A program made the translations under genes and the position numbers. A stretch of 64,000 nt of DNA, from the NCBI GenBank assembly GCA_022567305.1, contig JADFHF010000008.1, positions 42,961 through 106,960 of the forward strand, in the 5' to 3' direction. The DNA comes from Bacteroidota bacterium. GTDB taxonomy: Bacteria > Bacteroidota > Rhodothermia > Rhodothermales > UBA10348. Positions 18,664-31,272 of the stretch are shown here, piece by piece. Below the pieces are notes generated by a model. That model did not search any database, had not been told where the DNA came from, and was given only the letters and a program-made list of their open reading frames with translations. Numbering within the stretch: the first letter of the stretch is position 1; each line of letters begins with the position of its first letter.

Positions 18664-20733
18664 CTATCGGCATCTGAGGACAACCTCTCTTGGGATCGAT
18701 GCGCCCACCCTTGGAGACTGGCTCACCACAGATCCATGCCCTTCTATTTTTACTTTGATTCCTCGAGAATCCATGAGATACACGGCCTCTCGCACACCCA
18801 TACCCGTCATATCCGGCATCACTCCCGGTTCGTCGTTCACTTCACGTGCTGCAGTTAACACAACATGGATTCGCTCACCCGACCACGGTCCTGGGGCCGG
18901 CTTTTGGGTTCCGATTGGCGCGTTTTTTGGCACCGCGTGATCAGTGATGGATGTCACTCCAGATCGTAGTAGGCGTCTTTTGGCCAGCGTCCCAGGCAAT
19001 CCGATCACATCTGGAATGGCCTGAACCGATTCAGTGTCGGGGGTGTCTCCTGTCAAAAATCGATCTGACAGCCCGGGTAGCGTTCCCATCCACCGCTCCG
19101 TAGTTCTTTTGAAGACAGGCGCAGAAACGGACCCTCCGTAAATACTGCTTCTCGGTTCGTCCATAATGACGATCATGGCAACTTCCGGCTTTTCAACTGG
19201 ATAAAAACCAACGAACGTGGCGCGATATGCTCCCCTCACATAGCGACCGTCCTTTGTTTTCCTGGCCGTACCCGTTTTTCCCGCGATGCGTAATCCATCT
19301 ATGGTAGCGGATGCAGCAGTCCCCTGATTGACGACCGCTTCGAACGCCGGAAGTAGAGTTCTGGCCGTTTCTACGTCGAATGCACGGCGAATGGAATCGT
19401 GTTCAGCTCTCCATGTGACATTGCCCATTATGTCGCGCCGCTCAGACACGATGTGTGGGCGAACAAGCACTCCCCCGTTAGCGAGCGCCGCATACGCGCT
19501 GAGTATTTGAAGTGGGGTCGCTTCGATTTCGTATCCGCGACTCATGGCCGATAAGGTCGTACCCGACCAGGTCGAAGGTCGTTTGAGGCGTCCTGATACT
19601 TCACCCGGCAAATCTATTCCTAAAATCTGACCGAACCCCAGACTTCGGGAATACTGATAGAAATCGCCCGGATCCAGATTCTCCGTGACAAGTGCGAATC
19701 CGACGTTGCTCGACAGGGAAATGACATCCGAAAACGTGATCGTTCCGTTTGGATGCGAATCACTCAGGCGCCGCCCGTACCTGATGATCCATCCCGGATC
19801 GGTATCGATACTGTCCTCCATTGAAACGATTCCTTTCTCAATGGAAGAAATGGCTGCGACCAGCTTAAATGTCGATCCCGGTTCCATGCGATCTGTAATC
19901 GCATGATTTCTCCTGTTGGAAGATTCAGAGGCAGATGGGCGATTGGAGTCAAACGTGGGTACGTTCGCCATCGCCAAAATTTCACCTGTTTGTGGATGCA
20001 TGGCGATCGCCGTTCCCCATTTGGCGCGTGCTTCAGCTACCCCCCTTGCCAACTCCTCTTCCAGAATGCTTTGTCGTACGAGATCGATACTCAACACGAC
20101 GCTCTCCCCATGCCGTGGTTCAACCACTGCACCCCCTGCGATGAGTTTCGTGTTTCCACGCATATCCCTTTGAGCCGCTCTGCGACCGGGTACCCCGCGC
20201 AGCACGTCGTCGTAAGACTTCTCTATTCCGGCAAGTCCACGGTGATCTGAATCTACATAGCCGAGAACGTGAGAGAGCGTATGGTTGTAGTTGTAGAACC
20301 GCGCAAATCGAGGTTCTAGACGCAGACCTGGAATCGCTTTCGCCTTCTCAATTTCACGGGCGGATAGCCGAATATTTCGTGAAAGGAGGACATATGCCGG
20401 GCTTTTCCTGTTCTTTATGATCCGCCGAATATCGGACGAACTTCGACCGATCAGGTGTGAGAGTGTTGATACATGCTTACTCTCATTTGAGGAAAATCCC
20501 GATACGGTGGGATCCAGGGCCAGGTCATACCGCTCGACGTCTACCGCCAGTGCCCGACCCGTTCTATCCAGAATGGCCCCTCTGAGTGCTGGGACCGCGA
20601 TATATGTGCTCGATTGGTTTTCTCCGCTCGTGCGGAGAGCAGGTCCTTCTATGACTCCCAATCTGAATACCTGCCCTGCGATCAGGATTGGAATTATGCC
20701 GACGAGTGTCAGCATTACATACATGCGGGCCAA
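18664..20733 (-). CDS. ftsI: Septal transpeptidase FtsI (class B PBP) with C-terminal PASTA repeats
   Basis: 689 residues: one N-terminal membrane helix (about 5-25), a dimerisation/pedestal domain, then the transpeptidase domain with catalytic Ser287 in STFK, SSN at 341-343 and KTG at 486-488. After about 560 come two PASTA-like modules (one starting IPDVIGLPGTLAKRRLL, the second MPDMTGMGVREAVYLMD), which makes it longer than proteobacterial FtsI. PASTA modules in such enzymes are thought to contact peptidoglycan. The listed start is TTG; an ATG three codons on is possible. It cross-links septal wall together with FtsW. Confidence 0.96.
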   Translation of the reverse strand: MARMYVMLTLVGIIPILIAGQVFRLGVIEGPALRTSGENQSSTYIAVPALRGAILDRTGRALAVDVERYDLALDPTVSGFSSNESKHVSTLSHLIGRSSSDIRRIIKNRKSPAYVLLSRNIRLSAREIEKAKAIPGLRLEPRFARFYNYNHTLSHVLGYVDSDHRGLAGIEKSYDDVLRGVPGRRAAQRDMRGNTKLIAGGAVVEPRHGESVVLSIDLVRQSILEEELARGVAEARAKWGTAIAMHPQTGEILAMANVPTFDSNRPSASESSNRRNHAITDRMEPGSTFKLVAAISSIEKGIVSMEDSIDTDPGWIIRYGRRLSDSHPNGTITFSDVISLSSNVGFALVTENLDPGDFYQYSRSLGFGQILGIDLPGEVSGRLKRPSTWSGTTLSAMSRGYEIEATPLQILSAYAALANGGVLVRPHIVSERRDIMGNVTWRAEHDSIRRAFDVETARTLLPAFEAVVNQGTAASATIDGLRIAGKTGTARKTKDGRYVRGAYRATFVGFYPVEKPEVAMIVIMDEPRSSIYGGSVSAPVFKRTTERWMGTLPGLSDRFLTGDTPDTESVQAIPDVIGLPGTLAKRRLLRSGVTSITDHAVPKNAPIGTQKPAPGPWSGERIHVVLTAAREVNDEPGVMPDMTGMGVREAVYLMDSRGIKVKIEGHGSVVSQSPRVGASIPREVVLRCR

Positions 20734-20809
20734 TATTTGATCTTTTGTGTCCAGTGGGGGACCACTTTGTGTGGGTTAATATGGGTGGCAGCGGTGCGTG
20801 GTTGTTTGT

Positions 20810-21346
20810 TCAACGTTTAGCTATTCGAATGGTCGGACCTGAAATCATCCTCTCTTCGAGACCCAAAGCCTGTGCCCTCTTGTAGATAACGGCCGGACCG
20901 GTGGCCGCGTCATAGACACCCTTTTTGCGATTGTATTGGAGTCTGAGAGACAGATTCTCTTTTCTCTCGGCCTGTACCTCTGAAAGCAGGCTTTGCGTTG
21001 CATAGACGTGTCCGACATAAAGCGTGAAGATGCACGCCACGGCGAGCACGCCAAGCGTAAAGCGAAGGGTCGAGATTGCTCCAAAAAATGACGGGCGATC
21101 CTTATCGACAGACAGGCGTCGATTGTTTTCCTTAATCAGATCATTCCATCCGGGAACGTCCGTGAGTACTCTTATCTTTCCTCGCGAAGTGGATTTCGTC
21201 TTGCGCACAGATGAGCGCTGAGGAGCGCTCTTTACCGCAGTAAAAGTTGAGTTTCGCCTTACCGACTTGGTCGCTGAGGTGATTTTTACAACCCGAATTT
21301 TCTTTCGGGCTAATGCTTTCGTTCTTCCTGATCTTGATGCCGGCAT
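20810..21346 (-). CDS. ftsL: FtsL-like septum protein
   Basis: 178 residues from ATG 21346: a basic, disordered N-terminal tail of about 90 residues, one membrane helix (FTLGVLAVACIFTLYVGHVYA), then a coiled-coil-like segment and the closing LGLEERMI region usual for FtsL. The call is by topology and position between rsmH and ftsI, because the family is poorly conserved. The frame is open to 21514, but the part overlapping rsmH is not credible. A TTG at 21400 preceded by GGAAAGAG is a fair alternative start (196 residues). The long basic cytoplasmic tail is unusual for FtsL. Confidence 0.8.
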   Translation of the reverse strand: MPASRSGRTKALARKKIRVVKITSATKSVRRNSTFTAVKSAPQRSSVRKTKSTSRGKIRVLTDVPGWNDLIKENNRRLSVDKDRPSFFGAISTLRFTLGVLAVACIFTLYVGHVYATQSLLSEVQAERKENLSLRLQYNRKKGVYDAATGPAVIYKRAQALGLEERMISGPTIRIAKR

Positions 21347-21425
21347 GCCGTTATTCAGTTGCCGTTCTGCTTTACTGCTGTCAAAAAATTCTTCTGCCAA
21401 ACTCTTTCCATTACAGGTGCTCCGC

Positions 21426-22424
21426 TTAACGTTCGGAAGCGTGTTCGGAAATGCGTTCAGCAACACGCAATCGAGCACTGCGCGCCCGAGGATTACCCGC
21501 GATTTCCGCCTCATCCGGAATTATGGGCTTCTTCGTGACTTCTCGCCAGGGAGAAATCTTCTTCCCATAGATGTCGCGCTGCACATATCCTTGAAAATTG
21601 CCGGATCTGAAATACCGTTTCACCCGCCGATCCTCCAAAGAGTGGTAGCTGATCACCACCACCCGCCCCCCCAGCCTCAGCAACTCAGAGGACGATTCCA
21701 GGACCCGTTCGAGAGCATCCAATTCTCCGTTAACGGCCATTCGAATCGCCTGGAAGGTCCTCGAAAGAGCCTTTGATGTCTGACTACCTGGCACAGATTG
21801 TCGTACCAGATCTGCCAGCTCTTTCGTCGTACTCAGCGGGCGATTAGCTACGATATTCTTCGCGATACGTCTTGACCTGGGCTCTTCGCCAAACTTCTTC
21901 AAGAGAATCGTGATTTCCCTCTCATCCCACTCGTTTACGATCGAGGCTGCACTCAACGCATCCCCGGTATTCATTCGCATATCGAGCGGAGCGTTGAAAC
22001 GATGACTGAATCCGCGTTCCGGTACGTCTAGTTGATGCGAAGACACACCTAAATCCAAGAACAGGCCATCGATTTCCGAGATATCAATAGCCTGCAAAAT
22101 GGCGGCCACACACTCGAAATTGCCCTTTTTAGGTACAAACCGACCGGATGCAATCTCTTCAGCTAATCTCGACTCGGCTTCGCTGAGGGCATCATCATCT
22201 CGATCGATACCAATTACACGACCTTTCGAGTCCAATGCCTCAAGAATAGCAGCAGCGTGACCGGCTCCTCCAAGCGTAGCGTCCACGTAGATCCCATTCG
22301 CGCTCGTAATGAGCTCATTGACAACAGTCTTACAAAGAACGGGCGCGTGATAGTCTGAAGCGAACCGATGTGGATGCTCCAGTTCACCGCGCGCATTTAA
22401 TTCGTCTTGTTTTTCTCCGGACAT
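21426..22424 (-). CDS. rsmH: 16S rRNA (cytosine-1402-N4)-methyltransferase RsmH
   Basis: 332 residues. RsmH (MraW) methylates C1402 of 16S rRNA. Motifs: HAPVLCKTVVNEL near 26-38, the SAM loop YVDATLGGAGHAAAIL near 45-60, FLDLGVSSHQLD near 120, and VVISYHSLEDRRVKRYF near 255, all characteristic. It starts one base after the mraZ stop, the usual mraZ-rsmH pair at the head of the dcw cluster. Confidence 0.98.
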   Translation of the reverse strand: MSGEKQDELNARGELEHPHRFASDYHAPVLCKTVVNELITSANGIYVDATLGGAGHAAAILEALDSKGRVIGIDRDDDALSEAESRLAEEIASGRFVPKKGNFECVAAILQAIDISEIDGLFLDLGVSSHQLDVPERGFSHRFNAPLDMRMNTGDALSAASIVNEWDEREITILLKKFGEEPRSRRIAKNIVANRPLSTTKELADLVRQSVPGSQTSKALSRTFQAIRMAVNGELDALERVLESSSELLRLGGRVVVISYHSLEDRRVKRYFRSGNFQGYVQRDIYGKKISPWREVTKKPIIPDEAEIAGNPRARSARLRVAERISEHASER

Positions 22425-22425
22425 T

Positions 22426-22869
22426 TCATGACCCCATCACGCTCTCAGCGAGCGCCTCGTGGTCGTCCGGTTGGTCTTTCAAATATTTCTGAAACGCGTC
22501 TGGATCCCAGATCTCAATGCGATCCATTGCCCCAATGATCAGAGCACGCGCCGTAATGGTTGCGTAGTCCATAAGTGGCTTCGAAAGGCCTATCCGACCT
22601 TGTGCGTCTAAAGTGACCTCGTCTGCCCACATCAGAATGGTCCTCACCAAATGGCGAACCCGCCGATCGTACTGATTAAGAGAAGCGTACTGCGATTCCT
22701 TCCTCAGCCACTCATCAAGCGGATACAGATAGATACACGGCTCAAATCCACGAGTCATGGTGAATGTCCCAACAGCTTCTGGTCGCAATGCTAAACGCAT
22801 TTTGGCCGGAATGGCAATCCGCCCTTTTTTGTCGACGGAGTAGTCTGCCTGCCCTTTGAAACTTCCCAT
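22426..22869 (-). CDS. mraZ: Transcriptional regulator MraZ
   Basis: 147 residues, the normal length. It contains two AbrB-like SpoVT domains: the first begins YSVDKKGRIAIPAKMR and the second has ADEVTLDAQGRIGLSKPLM, each with the conserved D-x-[KQ]-GR-I core. MraZ rings bind repeated TGGGN boxes in front of their own operon; three such boxes at 10-bp period lie just upstream (22918-22942). It is the first gene of the dcw cluster and a likely autoregulator of the whole run. Confidence 0.97.
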   Translation of the reverse strand: MGSFKGQADYSVDKKGRIAIPAKMRLALRPEAVGTFTMTRGFEPCIYLYPLDEWLRKESQYASLNQYDRRVRHLVRTILMWADEVTLDAQGRIGLSKPLMDYATITARALIIGAMDRIEIWDPDAFQKYLKDQPDDHEALAESVMGS

Positions 22870-22917
22870 TCTTGTGAAGGCAAAAGCCGTTCATATCGGT
22901 TCTGTAGGATTCTGATG

Positions 22918-22942
22918 TGGGAATATTCCCCACTTTTCCCCA
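22918..22942 (-). promoter_or_regulatory. MraZ operator: three 5-bp boxes with 5-bp spacers
   Basis: On the mraZ coding strand, TGGGG (22942-22938), 5 bases, TGGGG (22932-22928), 5 bases, then the inverted form TCCCA (22922-22918). TGGGN boxes spaced by 5 bases are the known MraZ recognition pattern in other bacteria. They sit immediately downstream of the predicted -10 element, so bound MraZ would block transcription start. Confidence 0.8.
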
Positions 22943-22952
22943 CTTTGTACGA

Positions 22953-22980
22953 AAGGTACACCTTTTGGCCTGAAAGTCAA
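22953..22980 (-). promoter_or_regulatory. Predicted promoter of the mraZ/dcw operon
   Basis: On the minus strand TTGACT (22980-22975), a 16-base spacer and TACCTT (22958-22953). The second element also resembles the TAnnTTTG-like -7 box used by Bacteroidota. The likely start is near 22945, at the edge of the MraZ boxes. This is a prediction from sequence only. Confidence 0.55.
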
Positions 22981-23162
22981 GTGTTTTAGGCCACCAATCT
23001 TCCCATTTATTAAGCTTTTACACCAAAGTTATATAGACAGGAGATGCAAGACGAGACCTGCGTGGGCGTCCTTTGTGTCACGCGGAAAGAGCTATGGGCT
23101 CGCACGTTGATAGCTTGCCCTGGAGCCCTACGATCGAGATGGGTATCGACTCCGAGTCGATT

Positions 23163-25016
<1,854 letters not shown>

Positions 25017-25029
25017 TCAGGTTTTCTTC

Positions 25030-25854
25030 TCAATTCGCCGAATTTTCCGCGACAACGAGCAAGCCCGTTCCTTCTTCGTTATCAGATCGTAGATCCAGCA
25101 GATTAAGAAGGATTCCAATGGGCAGAATCGGTACGTAATAGAATGGAAGAAGAACGACGAGATACTTACTGGCACGGAGCAAGAGCATGGGAAACTTGAT
25201 GAGCAAGCGCCACGCGATATCGCCAAAAACGCCGTACGTATAAATCATTTCCGTCGGGAGAAGACCAGCCGAGAGAAGTTTTTCGGACAAGTCATCCTTA
25301 TTGTATCCATCGCGGACATGTTCGCCAATAAAGCTCTGCTCATCCGTACCAGAGGTGTCGGACCCACCCAGATCCGACGGTGTGTTGATGATGACAAGGC
25401 CGCGAGGGGCAAGAACACTTTTGAAGTTCCGAAATACCTGTTCGTCGTCTTCGATATGCTCCATAACATCCACGGACAAAATAATATCGAAGGGACCCGA
25501 AGCCTGTAGATCGGTCAGATCGTCTTTTGCAAACGAGACACGACCTGACAGTCCCTGCGAATCAAAAAAGTGCTTTGCTCGCTCCAGGTACTCGTCTTTT
25601 ACATCGATAGCTTCGATTAGTAATCCTGGAAACTTTTTCGCCAGGTAAAACGAAAACTGTCCAAAACCTGTCCCGGCATCCAGAACCCGCAGGTTTTCCC
25701 GATTGGAGTCCTGCCTGATAACTCGATTGAGCTCCCGTCGGACATACCAATTTCTCAGAAAGAATAGCTGAAGCGCTGCATAAAATAGCCTGGTAAGCCA
25801 CGGCCGCTGAGCAATCAGATCTCCAAATCGGTTCTTTATCGGGTCGTAGTCCAC
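25030..25854 (-). CDS. Class I SAM-dependent methyltransferase
   Basis: 274 residues. The SAM loop is LRVLDAGTGFGQFSFYLA (about 55-72), with motif II around EAIDVKDEYLERAK and a DIILSVDVMEHIEDDEQVFRNF stretch typical of methyltransferase-11-type enzymes such as UbiG relatives. The C-terminal third carries two hydrophobic segments, suggesting membrane association or a lipid-linked acceptor. It sits between glycosyltransferase genes and pyrG on the same strand, so a glycan or lipid-intermediate substrate is plausible but unproven. Confidence 0.8.
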   Translation of the reverse strand: MDYDPIKNRFGDLIAQRPWLTRLFYAALQLFFLRNWYVRRELNRVIRQDSNRENLRVLDAGTGFGQFSFYLAKKFPGLLIEAIDVKDEYLERAKHFFDSQGLSGRVSFAKDDLTDLQASGPFDIILSVDVMEHIEDDEQVFRNFKSVLAPRGLVIINTPSDLGGSDTSGTDEQSFIGEHVRDGYNKDDLSEKLLSAGLLPTEMIYTYGVFGDIAWRLLIKFPMLLLRASKYLVVLLPFYYVPILPIGILLNLLDLRSDNEEGTGLLVVAENSAN

Positions 25855-26077
25855 GTTCTAGGAAATTTTCCCATAAGATAAGCGCCGAGTGTAAACACGG
25901 TTTGATCCGAGTTGGAAAACGATCAGCGCTTTTTCCAAATGCGCGGGCTGCTGAGAAGGAAGTCCGCCGTTTCCCTCAATTCCGAGAGTGCGGCCTCGAG
26001 CGTCCGGCCTTTTGTCGTGATCCAGACTACGGTCACGAAATCGACCTGGTCAAACGTCATGACCACCTGCTCCGAGA

Positions 26078-27241
26078 TTAGCCTTCTAATCCAGATATGC
26101 CCTTCAGGAGCTCTGCCGCAAAATTTTGCCACGAATCTTCCGGGCGTCGGGACGGACGATCGACGCTCGGCAAACGGGCCTGCATACTCGAAAGTTGGGT
26201 TCGAATCGCATTCCCCAATTCCTCCGAATCTCCTGGAGAGACGGCGATTCCTGACTCCCCAATGGCCTTGGCCAAACCGCCCGTATCGGTTGCAACAATG
26301 GGAACTCCGAAATGTCGCGCAATTGCGATGACACCACTCTGGGTCGCGGAGGTATAGGGCTGCACAACCACATCTGCAGAACAAAAATAGTCGCGAACCT
26401 CACCGGTTGGAATATATTGATCGACGAGAAGAACGTGATTTCCGATATCCAGACGTGAGATTTGAGCACGATATTTTTCTACGTCTTCGTAGAATTCTCC
26501 GGCGATAACCAGAATCGCCTCCGGGCGCTCAATAAGAACAGAAGGCAGCGCATCCAGCAACACGTTTAGCCCTTTGTACGGACGCACGATGCCAAAAAAG
26601 AGTAGCATTGGGGTTGATTCGCCGATATCCAGACGTTCTCGAGCCGCCTCCCTCGCAATTGGCTCTCCGAACTGGTCGTAAACAGGATGTGGTTGAAGCC
26701 TTACTGTTGCACCCGGAACAAGCGATCGAACATCGTTCCTCACACTCTCCGAAAGTACGATGACCGAATCACACGTGCGTAGAAACCGCCTGGTCAGAAG
26801 TCGGTCTCCCGGATGTCGCTCATGCGGAATCGCATTGTGAACCAGGCCAACGATCCGCACCCCTCGTTTTCGCAGTTTACTCGCAATCCTGCAATAGGCG
26901 GGTGCAAAAAACGGCATCCAGTACATGAACACCGCAGCCGTCGCACCTCGGTCGAGTATCAGTTTCGCCGTTCTTGCCCAGCTGAACGGATCGATCGAGT
27001 CTATTGTGCAAACGGGATCGGAATCCGTGACGACATCGCCTTCAACCTGGCTTCGACCGGGAAATAACACGTCCGGATAAAGGCGCGAAAAAGAAATGGC
27101 CAATACCAAACGACCTGCTTGTTGAAGTCCACTCCCGACCCGCTCTGTGAAGTGCGCAATGCCCCCACGAAACGGGGGATGTGGCCCGATAAGGGCTATG
27201 GGTTCGTCGGCGCCAGAGGTGGCCATGGGATCAAACTTCAA
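26078..27241 (-). CDS. GT4-family glycosyltransferase
   Basis: 387 residues with the GT-B pattern: N-terminal IGPHPPFRGGIAHFTERV, a phosphate-binding LLFFGIVRPYKGLNVLLDALP near 200, and the E-x7-E-like donor region that ends in VIAIARHFGVPIVATDTGGLAKAIGESG near 320. GT4 enzymes are retaining and use nucleotide-sugar donors at the membrane face. Its start overlaps the stop of the upstream GT2 gene by 11 bases, so the two are probably co-translated and serve one glycan. The 220 bases after its stop hold no credible gene. Confidence 0.88.
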   Translation of the reverse strand: MKFDPMATSGADEPIALIGPHPPFRGGIAHFTERVGSGLQQAGRLVLAISFSRLYPDVLFPGRSQVEGDVVTDSDPVCTIDSIDPFSWARTAKLILDRGATAAVFMYWMPFFAPAYCRIASKLRKRGVRIVGLVHNAIPHERHPGDRLLTRRFLRTCDSVIVLSESVRNDVRSLVPGATVRLQPHPVYDQFGEPIAREAARERLDIGESTPMLLFFGIVRPYKGLNVLLDALPSVLIERPEAILVIAGEFYEDVEKYRAQISRLDIGNHVLLVDQYIPTGEVRDYFCSADVVVQPYTSATQSGVIAIARHFGVPIVATDTGGLAKAIGESGIAVSPGDSEELGNAIRTQLSSMQARLPSVDRPSRRPEDSWQNFAAELLKGISGLEG

Positions 27242-28193
27242 CCTCGGAACGAGCTTCGAGGTGTGAGACGATATCGTAGGAAGAGGCTTTCTCGGCCTTC
27301 GATACGACGATCATTTCGCCAATTAAACCCACAGAGAACATCTGAATACCCACCAGAATCAACAGAATTCCGAACAGCAGGAGGGGTCGATCTCCGATCG
27401 GAATACCCAGAAAGAGCTTCTCTATAGAGATCCACAAACTGATCACGAATCCGCCAATAAATGCAACGGTGCCAAGAGTTCCAAAAAAGTGCATGGGCCG
27501 CGCCGCAAAGCGGGTAAGGAAGAGCACACTGAGTAGATCCAAAAAGCCTCGGAGATATCGCTCGAAACCAAATTTTGTCCGCCCATGTTTGCGCGCGTGG
27601 TGTTGGACGACTCTTTCCGTTATTCGATCATAACCCTCCCACTTGGCGAGAGCAGGAATGTATCGATGAAGCTCGCCATACACGTGGACGCATTTGATCA
27701 CCTCACTTCGGTAAGCTTTAAGCCCACAATTGAAATCGTGAAGCGGTATACGCGTAATCGTCCGTGTGATGAAATTGAAAAACCTGCTGGGGATGATTTT
27801 GGTGATCGGATCGTGTCTCTTCTTCTTCCAACCACTTACCAGATCATAACCGGATTTCAGCAGTTCGATCAGTCCGGGAATTTCGGATGGATCGTCCTGA
27901 AGATCAGCGTCCATCGTTACCACGTATCGACCCTTCGCCTGGTCAAAACCTACTGCGAGTGCGGCCGATTTTCCGTAATTCCGACGGAGCCGGATCCCGG
28001 AAAAGCGAGAGTCACTCGCATGAATGGATCCAATCACATCCCAGGATCCGTCTTTGGATCCGTCATCAACGAGCAGCGTCTCAAACGAATAACCGGCTGT
28101 TTCGCAAACAGACTTGATGCGATCGGCAAGTTCCGGAATCGATTCCTCCTCATCGAATATGGGAACGATGATCGATAACTCTGGCCCGTTCAT
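27231..28193 (-). CDS. GT2-family (DPM1-like) polyprenyl-phosphate glycosyltransferase
   Basis: 320 residues: a GT-A domain starting LSIIVPIFDEEESIPELADRI, with DDGSKDGSW near 42, the DADLQDDP metal site near 95, and two membrane helices after 230. This layout is that of enzymes that load a sugar onto undecaprenyl or dolichyl phosphate (DPM1, ArnC and GtrB relatives). It starts 27 bases after gyrB and overlaps the GT4 gene, giving a short glycan cassette with the methyltransferase. Confidence 0.9.
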   Translation of the reverse strand: MNGPELSIIVPIFDEEESIPELADRIKSVCETAGYSFETLLVDDGSKDGSWDVIGSIHASDSRFSGIRLRRNYGKSAALAVGFDQAKGRYVVTMDADLQDDPSEIPGLIELLKSGYDLVSGWKKKRHDPITKIIPSRFFNFITRTITRIPLHDFNCGLKAYRSEVIKCVHVYGELHRYIPALAKWEGYDRITERVVQHHARKHGRTKFGFERYLRGFLDLLSVLFLTRFAARPMHFFGTLGTVAFIGGFVISLWISIEKLFLGIPIGDRPLLLFGILLILVGIQMFSVGLIGEMIVVSKAEKASSYDIVSHLEARSEVEV

Positions 28194-28220
28194 ATCAGAT
28201 TCAGCTGAAAGAGATCTGGA

Positions 28221-30167
<1,947 letters not shown>

Positions 30168-30216
30168 CTAGAGAGGAAATTCGGTCCTTGGGAACTGCAT
30201 CCTTTGGAATTGAAAT

Positions 30217-30286
30217 CGCCGTTTCTCGGCGTTTTCTATATCAGATATCTTACGCTGAATACCCGGATCCTGTTCTTCTGAAGAAC
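30217..30286. promoter_or_regulatory. Two inverted repeats between the CBS gene and gyrB
   Basis: CGCCG (30217-30221) pairs with CGGCG (30227-30231) across 5 bases; it could be a weak terminator of the CBS gene because the minus strand continues ATTTC. GTTCTTC (30272-30278) and GAAGAAC (30280-30286) form a near-perfect 15-base palindrome that could be an operator in front of gyrB. Both assignments are tentative. Confidence 0.3.
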
Positions 30287-30348
30287 TGCATTTTTCGAAT
30301 GAAAGGAGCGTCCGGTCGCCCTCGATTCGAATCGATCTCGAAACTCGA

Positions 30349-31014
30349 TCAGACCTCCAGGTAGCGCATAAACTCCTGGACACGATCCGCTAACTCTTCG
30401 TCGTCTTCTTCAGCACCAAACGCAGCAATCACTTTGTACCCGTGATGCTCAAGAATGAAGCGAACCCTGGAAGCGTCGGTCGTATTCAGTTTCAGTGTGA
30501 TATTGAGCTGCTCGTTGTTCAACGGAGACCGCTCTGTCGACAACGAGAGGACCTGAACATTATTCTGTTCAATCGAATAGATAATCTGAGACAGGACGTA
30601 GTCGCGTTCATCTACCTCGAGTGCCAGGATGGCTCCGGGCTCCTGCGTTCCGAGCATTCGGGCAAACCACTCAAACAAATCGTGACGACGAACAAGACCC
30701 ACGTACAGATTCTTCGAATCCAAGACCGGAACCGTCGTCAGCTGGCTGGCGAGCATGACACGGGTCACTTCGAATACGTGTGCATCCGGCAATACGAAAA
30801 TCGGGTTGGTGCTCAGAAGGGATGAAATCACCGCCTCCGGACCTTCTGCATCAAGCATCTGCTCTTCCGACAAAATACCGACGAGGTGGCGGTCCTCATC
30901 GACAACGGGAAGATGACGAACCCGAAGCTCCATGAGTAATCCCAGAGCGTGTTCAACCGTATCGTTCGGATTGAGCGAAGGTGTAGATGTGCTTATGAGG
31001 GTTTCAACGGTCAT
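30349..31014 (-). CDS. CBS-domain protein with C-terminal ACT-like domain
   Basis: 221 residues. Two CBS motifs (residues about 1-60 and 68-125, with VRHLPVVDEDRHLVGILSEEQML and TVPVLDSKNLYVGLVRRHDLF) form a nucleotide-sensing pair; an ACT-like regulatory fold follows (ILALEVDERDYVLSQIIYSIEQ, about 138-205). The tail is acidic. Such proteins bind adenylates or amino acids and act as sensors; no catalytic domain is present and the target is not evident. It is upstream of gyrB on the same strand, with a 258-base 5' region that contains repeats. Confidence 0.82.
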   Translation of the reverse strand: MTVETLISTSTPSLNPNDTVEHALGLLMELRVRHLPVVDEDRHLVGILSEEQMLDAEGPEAVISSLLSTNPIFVLPDAHVFEVTRVMLASQLTTVPVLDSKNLYVGLVRRHDLFEWFARMLGTQEPGAILALEVDERDYVLSQIIYSIEQNNVQVLSLSTERSPLNNEQLNITLKLNTTDASRVRFILEHHGYKVIAAFGAEEDDEELADRVQEFMRYLEV

Positions 31015-31107
31015 GGTCCTTTAACGCGGATTTTCTTCCATGGTCTCTTTGAGTGGTTTCGGCAATTGATGTGCCATCTCAAGTTAGGCCTAAACAAACA
31101 AATACGG

Positions 31108-31267
31108 GCACTCTGTCTTTAAGAATTGACCCATTTTCAAGACATATCTTGTCCACATCTACGCGGTAATGTCCAGAATTGCTTGGAAATGTTCAGAAAT
31201 GCCAGTCTCTGTGACCGTAGAGACTATTTCAGCACTCTGTCTCGAAAAGTGACAAATGGTCAAGAAC
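31108..31267. repeat. Imperfect 36-bp direct repeat and a 22-bp hairpin upstream of the CBS gene
   Basis: 31108-31143 and 31232-31267 both begin GCACTCTGTCT and continue with related AAG..GAC..CAAGA segments. Between them a shorter pair occurs (AATGTCCAGAATTGC and AATGTTCAGAAATGC), and 31204-31210 pairs perfectly with 31219-31225 (AGTCTCT/AGAGACT). The block lies between the hflX stop and the CBS start, so it could be an operator array or an eroded duplication. Confidence 0.45.
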
Positions 31268-31272
31268 CGGTC

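Noticed and set aside
25923..26384. A 153-codon minus-strand frame downstream of the GT4 gene
   Set aside because: Two thirds overlap the GT4 gene in another frame; the remaining 45 codons show no recognisable family.
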